This document shows, one piece after another, positions 25,970 to 34,145 of a stretch of DNA of 42,953 nucleotides; position 1 is the first letter of the stretch, and each line of letters begins with the position of its first letter. The notes below the pieces were generated by a model. It saw nothing but the letters and a program-made list of their open reading frames with translations, was not told the DNA's origin and did not search any database. This stretch comes from an uncultured Ruminococcus sp. (lineage in GTDB: Bacteria; Bacillota_A; Clostridia; Oscillospirales; Acutalibacteraceae): contig CADBXH010000003.1 of the NCBI GenBank assembly GCA_902798605.1, forward strand, positions 1 through 42,953, written 5' to 3'. Position numbers and translations under genes: made by a program.

Positions 25970-26728
25970 ATGAAAAACACAAAGGAATTCAGAAACACAC
26001 AGATGATCAATACAAAGGAAATCAACTCATTCGATACAAACGAAGAAAAGACAAAGGTTTACAACGACGGCTTTGATATGACATCAAACGACAGCGAGCC
26101 CGCTCCCCTTTCAAGAGAAGCAAGACAGAAAAGGATCGCTTTCATCCAGAAGGAGAGAAAGAGAAAGGCTAAGAAGCAGAGGATCGCAGCAGCAGTCATC
26201 ACCGCTACGGTAGCGGTTGCGGCAATCGCAAGCTTCTGCATCTTCGGTATCCCGATGATCAACAAGTCGGCAGGCAACGCTCCCGCTGCTACGGCATCGG
26301 CTCAGAAGGCTTCTGCAAAGAAAGCAGCCGCCAAGACACAGCCCGCAGCAAACAACCAGACAAACGACAACTCGGCATATGTTGACAATAACGGCTACAC
26401 AGACAGCAACGATACTTACAACTATGTTGACAGCAACACAAACGATACAAACACAAATACAAACAACAACGACGCCAACACAAACAACAACACAAGCTAC
26501 AACAACAACAATAACACAAGCACCGACGACAGCGATGCAAACGTAGTTCAGCCCTACAACAGTTCAGACGTAAACAAGGGCGGCAACGGTTCGATCGGCG
26601 ACTCAAAGACCAACCCCGTTGACAATCCGAATGCGACCAAGGCTAACAACGACAACAAGGTTAACACAAACACCAACACAAACACAAATAACGATGGTGA
26701 TAACGTTGTACAGCCCTTCGAGGGATAA
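25970..26728 (+). CDS. Asn/Thr-rich single-pass membrane-anchored protein
   Basis: Protein of 252 residues, not recognised. Residues 1-71 are hydrophilic and end in a strongly basic stretch (RKRKAKKQR); a single membrane helix follows (about 72-96, AAAVITATVAVAAIASFCIF), so the orientation should be N-terminus inside. Then come an Ala/Lys segment and a long low-complexity region dominated by Asn, Asp and Thr (NTNTNNND, YNNNNNTST), with two copies of a VVQP motif (NVVQPYN near 195, NVVQPFEG at the end). It resembles a surface linker or stalk. Ribosome site AAAGGAGA. The N-terminal MKNTKEF and the leader resemble those of other secreted proteins here. Confidence 0.72.
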   Translation: MKNTKEFRNTQMINTKEINSFDTNEEKTKVYNDGFDMTSNDSEPAPLSREARQKRIAFIQKERKRKAKKQRIAAAVITATVAVAAIASFCIFGIPMINKSAGNAPAATASAQKASAKKAAAKTQPAANNQTNDNSAYVDNNGYTDSNDTYNYVDSNTNDTNTNTNNNDANTNNNTSYNNNNNTSTDDSDANVVQPYNSSDVNKGGNGSIGDSKTNPVDNPNATKANNDNKVNTNTNTNTNNDGDNVVQPFEG

Positions 26729-26763
26729 TTAAAAATCGCATTTGTGGTTTTCATTATAACATA

Positions 26764-26810
26764 AAAACAGCGAACCCACGGCAATATGCTTTGGGTTCGC
26801 TGTGTTTTTT
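26764..26810. terminator. Bidirectional terminator
   Basis: CAGCGAACCC pairs with GGGTTCGCTG across a 15-nt loop and is followed by GTTTTTT; convergent genes on both sides. Confidence 0.85.
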
Positions 26811-26822
26811 ATTTGATCTGTT

Positions 26823-27686
26823 TTAACTTTTACTGTTACCCAATAATCTGATCAGTATCTCAAGGACTTTTACATATATCCAAAGGACTGTGAACGCAAG
26901 TCCGAACGCCGCCATCCACTCGTATTTTGCGGGCATTTTGTTTTCGACAACATGCTCGATCATCGCGAAATCCGAGATAAGGAACAGCATCGCGATAAGC
27001 AGCGAGATTATCGTCAAAAGCAAAGAGACCGGGAAATTGCCGAGGATAGAAGCGACAAAGGGTCTTGTGAACGGGATGAGATATCCGATAAACGAGAAAA
27101 TCGAGATACCGATCATTCCGGCAAACAAAGAGATCATTACCATATGGAACTTTTTGCTCGCCTTGATTATCCTTGTTGAATACAAGACAGCCATAACCAT
27201 TACGATTACGATCGTGATAGCGAGCGCCAAAAGTCCGAGGTACTCGTAGCCGACCAGTATTGAAAAGACAAGAAACGAGATTATAAAGCCCTGGCAAAAT
27301 GAATAGATCGCGCCGACCACGGGAATCGCCTTTCTTGCAAAGAAAGCAACGAGCTGGGTCACGATCGCGAGAATACTTGCACCGACAAAGAATCCTATCT
27401 GGATCCCCGACAAGACGACCCTGAAGCCTTTAAGATTCAAGTTAACCATCGCGGGCTGGTTTTTGAACAAAAGCTCGTTCATCAAGAGATAAACGAGGAG
27501 TCCTGCTACCGTAAACAGCAAAAAGTACGCTGTTTTTCCGGCGATCCTTCCGTAACCCGCCGCCTTTTCGTTATCGGCGGCTACCTCGTCGACTTTGCTC
27601 AGCCTGTTCATTACGGGATTTGAATGAAAAAACGATTTTTTCTTCTTTGTTTGAGCATTTGAGTTTGATGTTCTTAAATCGCTCAT
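26823..27686 (-). CDS. Bax inhibitor-1/YccA-family membrane protein
   Basis: Protein of 287 residues with about seven membrane helices and a hydrophilic N-terminus of some 40 residues. The segments AIYSFCQGFIISFLVFSILV, a central polytopic core, and the C-terminal MPAKYEWMAAFGLAFTVLWI then YVKVLEIL match the Bax1-I YccA-like group, which in bacteria is linked to membrane proteostasis (YccA) or proton-sensitive calcium leak (BsYetJ). The ATG at 27686 has GGAGTG upstream; two upstream Mets in the longer frame lack good sites. Divergent from the telA cluster across 222 bp. Confidence 0.85.
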   Translation of the reverse strand: MSDLRTSNSNAQTKKKKSFFHSNPVMNRLSKVDEVAADNEKAAGYGRIAGKTAYFLLFTVAGLLVYLLMNELLFKNQPAMVNLNLKGFRVVLSGIQIGFFVGASILAIVTQLVAFFARKAIPVVGAIYSFCQGFIISFLVFSILVGYEYLGLLALAITIVIVMVMAVLYSTRIIKASKKFHMVMISLFAGMIGISIFSFIGYLIPFTRPFVASILGNFPVSLLLTIISLLIAMLFLISDFAMIEHVVENKMPAKYEWMAAFGLAFTVLWIYVKVLEILIRLLGNSKS

Positions 27687-27844
27687 AACACACTCCATTC
27701 TCCGACGTTTTGCGTCGGTTATTATACCTCTTTTTAAGGTTTGCATAGTAATTATATCAGATTATCCACACTAAATCAATTACAATTATGACATTATTAT
27801 TGTTTGAATCTCTTCAAAACTCAGAGTAAAAACAATAAAATATA

Positions 27845-27873
27845 TTTACATTTTACACATTATATGGTATGAT
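27845..27873 (+). promoter_or_regulatory. Promoter of the telA cluster
   Basis: TTTACA (27845-27850), 17-bp spacer, TATGAT (27868-27873). Confidence 0.55.
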
Positions 27874-27907
27874 AATTATACAAATTTATAAAAAAGGAGC
27901 AAAATAA

Positions 27908-29041
27908 ATGGCAATAGATCTTGTACTTGACGGAGCTTCGTCCGTAGAAACGACAAAACCCGCGGTTCCCGAAACCACAGCGGATAAAGTATTGGCGGAG
28001 GTCGAGCAGCTTACTCCCGAGGAGCAGGCTCAAATCGAGGCGTTCTCTCAGAAAATTGACATCCACAAATCCGAGATCGTTATGAACTACGGCGCGACTA
28101 TCCAAAAGCAGTCGGCGTCCATAGCGACAAAGACTCTTCAGGATGTAAAAACAAAGAACACCGGCGAGGTCTCGGGACTTCTTGTAGAAATGGTCGGCGC
28201 GATGAACGGTCTTGCCGGCGGCAACGATCACAGCGGAATTATCCAGAAGTTTATGCAAAAAATCAAGGGAACGGCGATTGCGGTTAGAACCAAAAACGAA
28301 AGCGCCGAAAAAACCCTTGAACGCATTGAAAAGCAGCTCGAAGGTCATAAGCTGACTCTTCAAAAGGATATACAGATGCTTGATAACCTTTATGAAGAAA
28401 ACTGGGAGACCTTTAAGGCTCTTACGCTTTATATAAAGGCAGCGGAGATCGCATCGGAAAAAGCGAGAAACGAGGAGCTTCCCGCTCTTTATGCCAAGGC
28501 AGAAGAAACCGGTCTGCCCGAGGACGCGATGAAGGCGGATGAATTTGCAAAGCAGTGCGACCAGTTTGACAAGCAGATCCACAACCTGCGCCTTACACGC
28601 ACAAACTGCCTGCAGTCCGCTCCCCAGATTAAGATGATCCAGCACAACGATATGGATATGGCAATGAAGCTGCAGTCGAGTATTGTAAACACAATGCCGC
28701 TCTGGCGCAAAAAAATCGCTATGTCGATCGCTATCAACAACAATATGCAGGCTGTAGAGGCGAGCAACGCCGTTGACGACATCACAAACAGGATGCTCAA
28801 GGAACAGGCGGAGCAGTTCCATATGTCGGTCGTAGAATCGGCAAAGGCTTCTCAGAGAAGTATAATCGACGTTGAAACTATCGATTATGTAAATAAAGAG
28901 ATCACAGGCGCTGTTCTCGATTATATAGCTATCGAACAGCAGGGTCAGCGCGACAGACAAAACGCCGTTCAGGTAATCGCGAACTCGGAGCGCGAGCTTG
29001 TTCAGGGTGTATTGTCCGCCGGCAACAGACAGAATATGTAA
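27908..29041 (+). CDS. telA: TelA-family protein (toxic anion resistance)
   Basis: Soluble helical protein of 377 residues of the TelA family (PF05816), named from tellurite resistance but widely linked to cell-envelope stress. Recognisable parts: LTPEEQAQIEAFSQKIDIHK near the N-terminus, MQKIKGTAIAVRTKNESAEK in the middle, the long coiled-coil-like stretch LTLQKDIQMLDNLYEENWET and the conserved MAMKLQSSIVNTMPLWRKKI then AMSIAINNNMQA block. Ribosome site AAAAAGGAGC. It is the first gene of a three-gene operon with a membrane helical protein and a VWA lipoprotein. Confidence 0.9.
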   Translation: MAIDLVLDGASSVETTKPAVPETTADKVLAEVEQLTPEEQAQIEAFSQKIDIHKSEIVMNYGATIQKQSASIATKTLQDVKTKNTGEVSGLLVEMVGAMNGLAGGNDHSGIIQKFMQKIKGTAIAVRTKNESAEKTLERIEKQLEGHKLTLQKDIQMLDNLYEENWETFKALTLYIKAAEIASEKARNEELPALYAKAEETGLPEDAMKADEFAKQCDQFDKQIHNLRLTRTNCLQSAPQIKMIQHNDMDMAMKLQSSIVNTMPLWRKKIAMSIAINNNMQAVEASNAVDDITNRMLKEQAEQFHMSVVESAKASQRSIIDVETIDYVNKEITGAVLDYIAIEQQGQRDRQNAVQVIANSERELVQGVLSAGNRQNM

Positions 29042-29096
29042 TCATCTGCCGAGTGCGAATACGTACTCGGCAAAATTCAAACAACAGAGGTAATGT

Positions 29097-29852
29097 ATGT
29101 CTAAGATTCCAAAGATTATCGGAGCATTGTTGGTCGTGCTCGGCGTAATAGGCATTATTACGACGTCAATGGCAACACCCGCTCTAATCGTTTCTATCGG
29201 CGTCAGGGCAATATCAACGCTTAGCGTTTTATCAATTGTTACGGCGTGTGTAGGCGGCGGAGTTTTTGCTTTGGGTTTTGTGCCAAACATAATCAATTTG
29301 ATAAACAGTTCAAATAATCAAAAGATGATCAAAGGCAAGGTTGAAGAAAGGCAAAAAACCTTTGACGAATACGCCAAAGACAGCCTTAACCCCGAAAAGA
29401 CCCGCGAACGACTTGACGACCTCAAGGAGAGCAACCGGGAGCTCACCCCGATCGTTGACAAGTGCATCAACCAAATGGACAGGATGGACAAGCTTCAGGA
29501 TCGCTACAAGACCCTGATCGAAGCCAACGACGCTATTTATCTGAACGACACTATATCCGTAATTGACGACGCCGAAAAAAGGCTGTGCAGAAATATCCGC
29601 AACATAATCAACTGCTGTATTCTTGTTGAGGACGGGTCGGCTCAGCTATCGGACTTTGACAACGAAATAATAGACAAAGCGTTAAAAGAAAACGAATCCG
29701 AGCTTGAAAACGTTAATACTTTGATTCACTACGCCGTTAACTATATAAACAATTATCAGCAAAACGGCGTTACCGATATGAGCGAGCTTAAGGCATGGAT
29801 CGACGTTATGAAAACATCGACCGACGACAAAAAAGATCTATCACTTAACTAA
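29097..29852 (+). CDS. Membrane-anchored helical protein of the telA operon
   Basis: Protein of 251 residues with two N-terminal hydrophobic helices (about 5-28 and 37-62, GALLVVLGVIGIITTSMATP; LSIVTACVGGGVFALGFVPN) followed by a long soluble, charged, mostly helical domain (70-250: KVEERQKTFDEYAKDSLNPE, a DRYKTLIEANDAIY segment). It is reminiscent of XpaC-type partners that often sit beside TelA, but the sequence does not let me assign that family. The ATG at 29097 has AGAGG upstream. It is 55 bp after telA and 13 bp before the VWA lipoprotein gene. Confidence 0.75.
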   Translation: MSKIPKIIGALLVVLGVIGIITTSMATPALIVSIGVRAISTLSVLSIVTACVGGGVFALGFVPNIINLINSSNNQKMIKGKVEERQKTFDEYAKDSLNPEKTRERLDDLKESNRELTPIVDKCINQMDRMDKLQDRYKTLIEANDAIYLNDTISVIDDAEKRLCRNIRNIINCCILVEDGSAQLSDFDNEIIDKALKENESELENVNTLIHYAVNYINNYQQNGVTDMSELKAWIDVMKTSTDDKKDLSLN

Positions 29853-29865
29853 GGAGGTTGCATTT

Positions 29866-31554
29866 ATGAAGCTTGCAAAAATACTGATTTCCGGATTACT
29901 GCTGACAACCTTTACCGTTGCTACTTTTACGGGCTGCGGCTGTACACAATACGAAACCGGAAACGAAAAAGTGTATTCATACGACGAAGCTATGACCGAA
30001 CTTGAGGCGTTTAATAAGGAGATAAAACCAGATACACAAACTCCTACTATGGATATCTATGACGACGAAACAACAAACAAGGCTCTCGCAGATATCAGCA
30101 CCTTCCCCATTACGACTCAGGGCGAGGGAGAAATAAACCTTGAGATCGCAGCGCCCAGCGAGCTGAGCGGCAGCGCTCCCGACGACTGGATCAACGTTGT
30201 TGCCGAACGCTTTAACAACGAAAAGAAAACCGTTGGCGGCAAAACCGTAAGCGTTACCGTCCGCAAGATCGCGTCGGGCGAGACACTGACATATATGACA
30301 GAGAGCGACTACAAGCCGCATCTTTATATCCCCTCTAACTCCGCTTGGGGCGAAATGCTCAAAGCAAAGGGGATCAATGTCGAAACATTATCCGACAAAA
30401 TCTTGGGCAACACTGCGGGCATCCTTATGGAAAAGGGAACCTACGACACCTTTATTGAAAAGTATAAGGAATGCACCCTTGACAAGGTTATCGAGGCTAC
30501 GCTCGCAGGCGATTTGAACTTTGCTTACACAAACCCCTATACCTCGGCAACGGGACTCAATGCTATCGCTTCAACGCTTTACGCTTTTGACAACAAAAAC
30601 CCGCTTTCCGATAACGCTAAACAAAAGCTGCTTGATTATCAAAAGAAATCTCCGCCGGTCGCCTATACCACCGGAGTGCTTGTAAACCAGGCTTCAAAGG
30701 GCGTTATCAACGCAATGGTTATGGAGGAACAGGCATACACAAACAAGCCGGAGCTCAGCAACTATGTTTACACGCCGTTCGGAATCAGGCACGACCATCC
30801 GCTTTATACCTTTGATTATGTGACCTCACAGGAAAAAGAGGCGGCCAAGGAGTTTATGAACTACTGCCTGAGCGACGAGTCACAAAAGCTCGGCGAAGAA
30901 AAGGGCTTTGGCAAGCACGATGATTACAAAGGTCAGAACACGGGCCTTGACGGCAAGGGCTACCTTGCGGCTCAGACGATTTGGAAAAACGCCAAGGACG
31001 GCGGCCAGCCGATCATCGCTGTATTTGTAGCTGACGTTTCGGGTTCAATGGACGGCACCCCGATCAGCAAGCTGAAAGAATCGCTGCTCGCGACAAAATC
31101 ATACATCACTTCTTCAAACTACATCGGACTTGTATCGTACGCGACAAACGTACACATTGATTTGCCAATAGAAAAATTTGACGAAAAGCAAAAGGCGTAC
31201 TTCTCCGGCGCGGTCAAAAACTTTGCCGTAGAGGACGCGACAGCTACCTACGACGCTGTGCTAGTCGCAATGAAGATGATAATGGACAAGAAGGAAGAGA
31301 TCCCCAACGCAAAAACAATGCTCTTTGTTCTGTCGGACGGCGAGCAAAACAGAGGCTATAGTCTTGACCGTATCGCTCCAATCGTCGGCGGTCTTAAAAT
31401 CCCCGTTTACACGATCGGATACAATATCAAGGACGATTCAAGAGAGGCAAAGGAGCTTACGAGGCTTTCAAACATCAACGAAGCCGCGATGATAAACGCC
31501 GATTCCGAAGGACTTATCAATCAGCTCCGTAACCTGTTTAATACTCAGCTTTAA
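29866..31554 (+). CDS. Lipoprotein with substrate-binding-like domain fused to a VWA domain
   Basis: Protein of 562 residues. Lipobox FTGC gives lipid Cys24. Residues about 90-360 look like a periplasmic-binding-protein fold of the ModA/type 2 group (INLEIAAPSELSGSAPDDWI, GDLNFAYTNPYTSATGLNAI, then the C-terminal FMNYCLSDESQKLGEEKGFG hinge helix). Residues 378-560 are a von Willebrand A domain with intact MIDAS: DVSGSMDG (Asp390, Ser392, Ser394), Thr in EDATATYDA and Asp in LSDGEQN. So it is an outer-face adhesion or binding module needing a divalent metal. AAGGAGG precedes the start. The third telA-operon gene; a terminator follows. Confidence 0.86.
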   Translation: MKLAKILISGLLLTTFTVATFTGCGCTQYETGNEKVYSYDEAMTELEAFNKEIKPDTQTPTMDIYDDETTNKALADISTFPITTQGEGEINLEIAAPSELSGSAPDDWINVVAERFNNEKKTVGGKTVSVTVRKIASGETLTYMTESDYKPHLYIPSNSAWGEMLKAKGINVETLSDKILGNTAGILMEKGTYDTFIEKYKECTLDKVIEATLAGDLNFAYTNPYTSATGLNAIASTLYAFDNKNPLSDNAKQKLLDYQKKSPPVAYTTGVLVNQASKGVINAMVMEEQAYTNKPELSNYVYTPFGIRHDHPLYTFDYVTSQEKEAAKEFMNYCLSDESQKLGEEKGFGKHDDYKGQNTGLDGKGYLAAQTIWKNAKDGGQPIIAVFVADVSGSMDGTPISKLKESLLATKSYITSSNYIGLVSYATNVHIDLPIEKFDEKQKAYFSGAVKNFAVEDATATYDAVLVAMKMIMDKKEEIPNAKTMLFVLSDGEQNRGYSLDRIAPIVGGLKIPVYTIGYNIKDDSREAKELTRLSNINEAAMINADSEGLINQLRNLFNTQL

Positions 31555-31573
31555 TAATTTGTTTTATGACCTT

Positions 31574-31608
31574 AAAAACCCCCGGCGGAATCTATCCGTC
31601 GGGGGTTT
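31574..31608 (+). terminator. Terminator of the telA operon
   Basis: AAACCCCCGGCGGA pairs with TCCGTCGGGGGTTT around a short loop. Confidence 0.85.
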
Positions 31609-31723
31609 GCTGTAAAATATAACTGTACGCTTATATGCTGTCCGTTTTATTATTTTGAGTGACATTTTAAAATATATGTGGTATACTGGATTTGATACAA
31701 ATACTGAGGGTAAATGATCCCTC

Positions 31724-31923
31724 GACGGCGGCGTAGTTTTTGACACGACTGCCGAGTCAAAAACTACGGACAGTCGCACATCGGTACGGAAAACACAAAA
31801 ACGCCTGCACGGTATGTGCGGCGGCGAAGTTAAAGCAGAAAGTAAAATCGGCGAGGGAACCGTACGACAAAACTCAGCAAAGCTATACGCAAACCTTGAT
31901 TTCCGCAATGATCAAGAGCCTTA
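31724..31923 (+). pseudogene. Remnant of a histidine kinase ATPase domain
   Basis: The frame from 31724 reads DGGVVFDTTAESK, then (with a local frame slip giving SHIGTENTK around 31774-31800) KRLHGMCGGEVKAESKIGEG. These correspond in order to DDGVGFDINAKK, SHVGMENTKKRL and YDMCGGEVIITSEIGKG of the intact kinase at 4433-6274. Homology ends near 31856. Everything upstream of the G1 box is missing, so this is a relic. Confidence 0.72.
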
Positions 31924-32108
31924 AAAAGGTCGGCGCGGAAAAGGTACTCAACAAAAGCTACAACGCTATCTCGATCAACCCGAAAATGCTCGACTGCGAC
32001 TACTTCCGCTTTAAGGAGCTCGATCCCGGCGCGGTAAACGCCTATGAGTGCGAGTATATGAGCCAGTACTACTGGGCGGATTTTTTGTATAACGGGTTGG
32101 ATGATTAA
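31857..32108 (+). pseudogene. Remnant of a SARP-type response regulator C-terminus
   Basis: The frame EPYDKTQQSYTQTLISAMIK, then SLKKVGAEKVLNKSYNAISI, then LDCDYFRFKELDPGAVNAYE and MSQYYWADFLY aligns end to end with the last 82 residues of the intact regulator at 3648-4436, ending at the equivalent place. The receiver and winged-helix parts are gone; it abuts the kinase relic in another frame with no gap. So a deletion removed the kinase end and regulator front from a second, paralogous two-component pair. Confidence 0.8.
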
Positions 32109-32183
32109 TGAGTTGAAAAAACTTGTTATGATATAATTTACATATGATCGAATTGTGATCAACACAAGAAAAGGACGGTCGGC

Positions 32184-32750
32184 GTGAAGGTCTTTGATTT
32201 TGACAACACTCTTTACAGAGGCGAAAGCTCCGTTGAGTTTTCGTTCTATATGATCAAACACAATAAGAAGATATTGCTGCATGTGCCGGTGATTCTGTTT
32301 AGCCTGATCGGATATAAATTGTGCCTGCTGAAAAAGGAAAGGCTCGAAACGATCATCAATAATTTTTTCGCCGCTGTTTTGGATAACACGGAGTCTTACC
32401 CCGAATTTATAAGGCAGTTTTGGGAGACGCGCACCGATAAGCTTTACTCGGATATGCTCAAGCTGATCGAGCCCGATGACGTTATTATCTCAGCCGGCCC
32501 GATAATTCTGCTCGATGGTATCCGCGAAATACTTAACACGGAAAACATCGTCGGTACGGAAGTTGATTTGGAACGGAAACGAATCACTTGGTTCAACTTC
32601 GGAGATAACAAGGTCAAACGTTATAAGGAGCTTTACGGAGACAGAAAGATCGACGCGTTTTATACCGATTCTTACAATGACAAGGATATGATGGATATAT
32701 CCGATGAGGTTTTCATTGTTAAAAAAGGCGTTCCTTTCAAAAAACAATAA
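32184..32750 (+). CDS. HAD-superfamily phosphatase (subclass IB-like)
   Basis: Predicted phosphohydrolase of 188 residues. HAD motif I is FDFDNTLY (nucleophile Asp and +2 Asp), motif II ISAGP, Lys of motif III in NKVKRYKELYG, motif IV YTDSYNDKDM. The helical cap between motif I and II (SVEFSFYMIKHNKK...) and overall size fit the SerB/phosphoserine-phosphatase-like IB group often described as haloacid dehalogenase-like hydrolases. GTG start at 32184 with AAAGGACGG upstream; no ATG fits motif I so close to the N-terminus. Single gene with its own terminator. Substrate unknown. Confidence 0.85.
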   Translation: MKVFDFDNTLYRGESSVEFSFYMIKHNKKILLHVPVILFSLIGYKLCLLKKERLETIINNFFAAVLDNTESYPEFIRQFWETRTDKLYSDMLKLIEPDDVIISAGPIILLDGIREILNTENIVGTEVDLERKRITWFNFGDNKVKRYKELYGDRKIDAFYTDSYNDKDMMDISDEVFIVKKGVPFKKQ

Positions 32751-32763
32751 GTGTGACTGCAAC

Positions 32764-32799
32764 AAACCCCTGCCAAATCAACTATCGGCAGGGGTTTTG
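32764..32799. terminator. Convergent terminator
   Basis: AAACCCCTGCC pairs with GGCAGGGGTTT between the HAD gene and the AlkZ-related gene. Confidence 0.85.
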
Positions 32800-32808
32800 T
32801 AATGCAGT

Positions 32809-33495
32809 TTATTTTATGAATTTTTTGATATGAGCTATGTCTTCGTTATGGAACAACTTGCAAAAGTGAGCCAACAGCTTTTCGTACGATTCTTCGGGGG
32901 AACAGCTGTAAACTTTATTGGTAAAGCTGTTGCCCATAAAAGTCTCGGGCGTTGAATACTCTGCAACTCCCCACCCGTATGGGTTGCCGAATTTATCCTT
33001 CATATACACGAAGTCGCTGATGGTGACGTAGCACTGCGCCTGAAGTCTGGTGATTATCGTATCAAAACCCTTGTTGCCGCCCTTTTTATAGTTGCCGAGC
33101 TGCTTTAGCCGCTTTGAAATAATCGGGGCGTTACCCTCTACCAAATCATAGAGTTGCTTATCTCTATACGGCACAAGCCCGTCGTCGTAGCGCGCGTCAA
33201 GGTCGTAACCGTCGCGGCGGTAATTGGCAAAATCAGGGAACCATTTTGGGCTTATATAGCAAGCCTTTTTTTCAAAAAATTTGCCGTAGGCGCAGCGGGT
33301 TTCTTGAATAACGGGACCTTTCCATTCCCACGCGCTCCACTCGCCTGTATCACCGTGCCACCAGCATTCGCGCGTGATATGCTCCTCGATCGAGAACCCT
33401 TCTATTGAGTTTTCAAAAAACGGCAAAAAACCGTATTCATCAATAACGTCTATCAAATCAGATCTACTGCTTATGATAAAATTTCCGAATGACAT
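32809..33495 (-). CDS. AlkZ-related protein (tentative)
   Basis: Protein of 228 residues, soluble, rich in Trp and aromatic residues. The block RECWWHGDTGEWSAWEWKGP, then CAYGKFFEKKACYISPKWFP and FANYRRDGYDLDARYDDG is one I associate with proteins named AlkZ-related, distant relatives of the winged-helix DNA glycosylases that open alkylated or crosslinked DNA; the QxQ glycosylase signature of AlkZ is not evident, so activity is not implied. The ATG at 33495 has a weak AAAGAAG site. Single gene before the tRNA-Ser pair. Family name from memory, moderate certainty. Confidence 0.6.
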   Translation of the reverse strand: MSFGNFIISSRSDLIDVIDEYGFLPFFENSIEGFSIEEHITRECWWHGDTGEWSAWEWKGPVIQETRCAYGKFFEKKACYISPKWFPDFANYRRDGYDLDARYDDGLVPYRDKQLYDLVEGNAPIISKRLKQLGNYKKGGNKGFDTIITRLQAQCYVTISDFVYMKDKFGNPYGWGVAEYSTPETFMGNSFTNKVYSCSPEESYEKLLAHFCKLFHNEDIAHIKKFIK

Positions 33496-33528
33496 TTTCT
33501 CACTTCTTTTTTAGGAATTTTCAGGAAA

Positions 33529-33561
33529 AGAAAACACCCGAAAGCCACATAAATAGCAGCT
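33529..33561 (-). terminator. Terminator of tRNA-Ser(GCT)
   Basis: CCCGAAAGC pairs with GCTTTCGGG, just after the CCA end of the tRNA on the minus strand, with T-rich sequence following. Confidence 0.75.
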
Positions 33562-33569
33562 TTCGGGCT

Positions 33570-33659
33570 TGGCGGAGGACAAGGGATTTGAACCCTCGCG
33601 CCGCGTTAGCGACCTACTCCCTTAGCAGGGGAGCCTCTTAACCACTTGAGTAATCCTCC
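33570..33659 (-). tRNA. tRNA-Ser (anticodon GCT)
   Basis: 90-nt class II tRNA with encoded CCA. Acceptor GGAGGAT/GTCCTCC, discriminator G, anticodon loop CTGCTAA, long variable arm (GTAGGTCGCTAACGCGGCGC), T arm with GGTTCAAATC. Confidence 0.95.
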
Positions 33660-33688
33660 GTATGGTAAAGTAAGTTGTTTTATTAAAT

Positions 33689-33777
33689 TGGCGGAGAGAA
33701 AGGGATTCGAACCCTTGGTCCCTTGCGGGATCACTAGTTTTCAAGACTAGCTCCTTAAACCACTCGGACATCTCTCC
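33689..33777 (-). tRNA. tRNA-Ser (anticodon TGA)
   Basis: 89-nt class II tRNA with encoded CCA. Acceptor GGAGAGA/TCTCTCC, discriminator G, anticodon loop CTTGAAA, long variable arm with GATCCCGCAAGGGACC, T arm with GGTTCGAATC. It sits 29 bp upstream of tRNA-Ser(GCT) on the same strand. Confidence 0.95.
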
Positions 33778-33849
33778 GCGTTTGCCGTTTCAGCAGAATT
33801 TATTTTATCATATAGCCCTTGTTTTGTCAATACTTTTATTTCTTTTTAC

Positions 33850-33878
33850 TTGACAAAGAAAGTACTTTACGGTAGAAT
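33850..33878 (+). promoter_or_regulatory. Promoter of tRNA-Arg(CCT)
   Basis: TTGACA (33850-33855), 17-bp spacer, TAGAAT (33873-33878), 24 bp before the tRNA. Confidence 0.7.
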
Positions 33879-33901
33879 TAATAGAGTTGAATATAATATT
33901 T

Positions 33902-33978
33902 GTCTCAGTAGCTCAGTTGGATAGAGCGTTCGCCTCCTAAGCGAAAGGTCGGGGGTTCGAATCCCTTCTGGGACGCCA
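33902..33978 (+). tRNA. tRNA-Arg (anticodon CCT)
   Basis: 77-nt cloverleaf with encoded CCA. Acceptor GTCTCAG/CTGGGAC, discriminator G, D arm TAGCTCAGTTGGATAGAGC, anticodon loop CTCCTAA, T arm GGTTCGAATC. Confidence 0.95.
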
Positions 33979-34012
33979 AAAAAAGCAGGTGCCGCTCGGC
34001 GCCTGCCTTTTT
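33964..34012. repeat. Direct repeat, tRNA-Arg 3' end plus terminator, copy A
   Basis: CTTCTGGGACGCCA followed by the A run and the terminator stem recurs at 34146-34192 almost perfectly. Copy A is part of the functional tRNA gene. Confidence 0.85.
33985..34012 (+). terminator. Terminator of tRNA-Arg(CCT)
   Basis: GCAGGTGCCG pairs with CGGCGCCTGC around a short loop, followed by CTTTTT. It is duplicated at 34166-34192. Confidence 0.85.
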
Positions 34013-34032
34013 GTCACAGAAGGGATTCGAAC

Positions 34033-34069
34033 GGGCGTTAAAAAAACGTCACAGTGTGACGTTTTTAGC
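34033..34069. repeat. Palindromic hairpin inside the duplicated tRNA segment
   Basis: GGGC.. AAAAACGTCA pairs with TGACGTTTTT ..GCCC around a 5-nt loop. Its A/T flanks would make it a terminator on either strand, or a remnant end of a mobile sequence. Confidence 0.6.
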
Positions 34070-34145
34070 CCGACGAGCAGCTGAAACTTTTATTTTCTCA
34101 CACGCCGCAACAAGCGAGCAGAAAGCTTTCGAAAGTGGGAACGTA

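Noticed and set aside
26440..26540. CRISPR-like or microsatellite array
   Set aside because: The AAC/ACA repetition simply encodes the Asn/Thr-rich tail of the surface protein; there are no constant spacers.
27860..28960. Minus-strand open frame of 366 codons
   Set aside because: Antisense to telA; composition is that of a shadow frame and no ribosome site is present.
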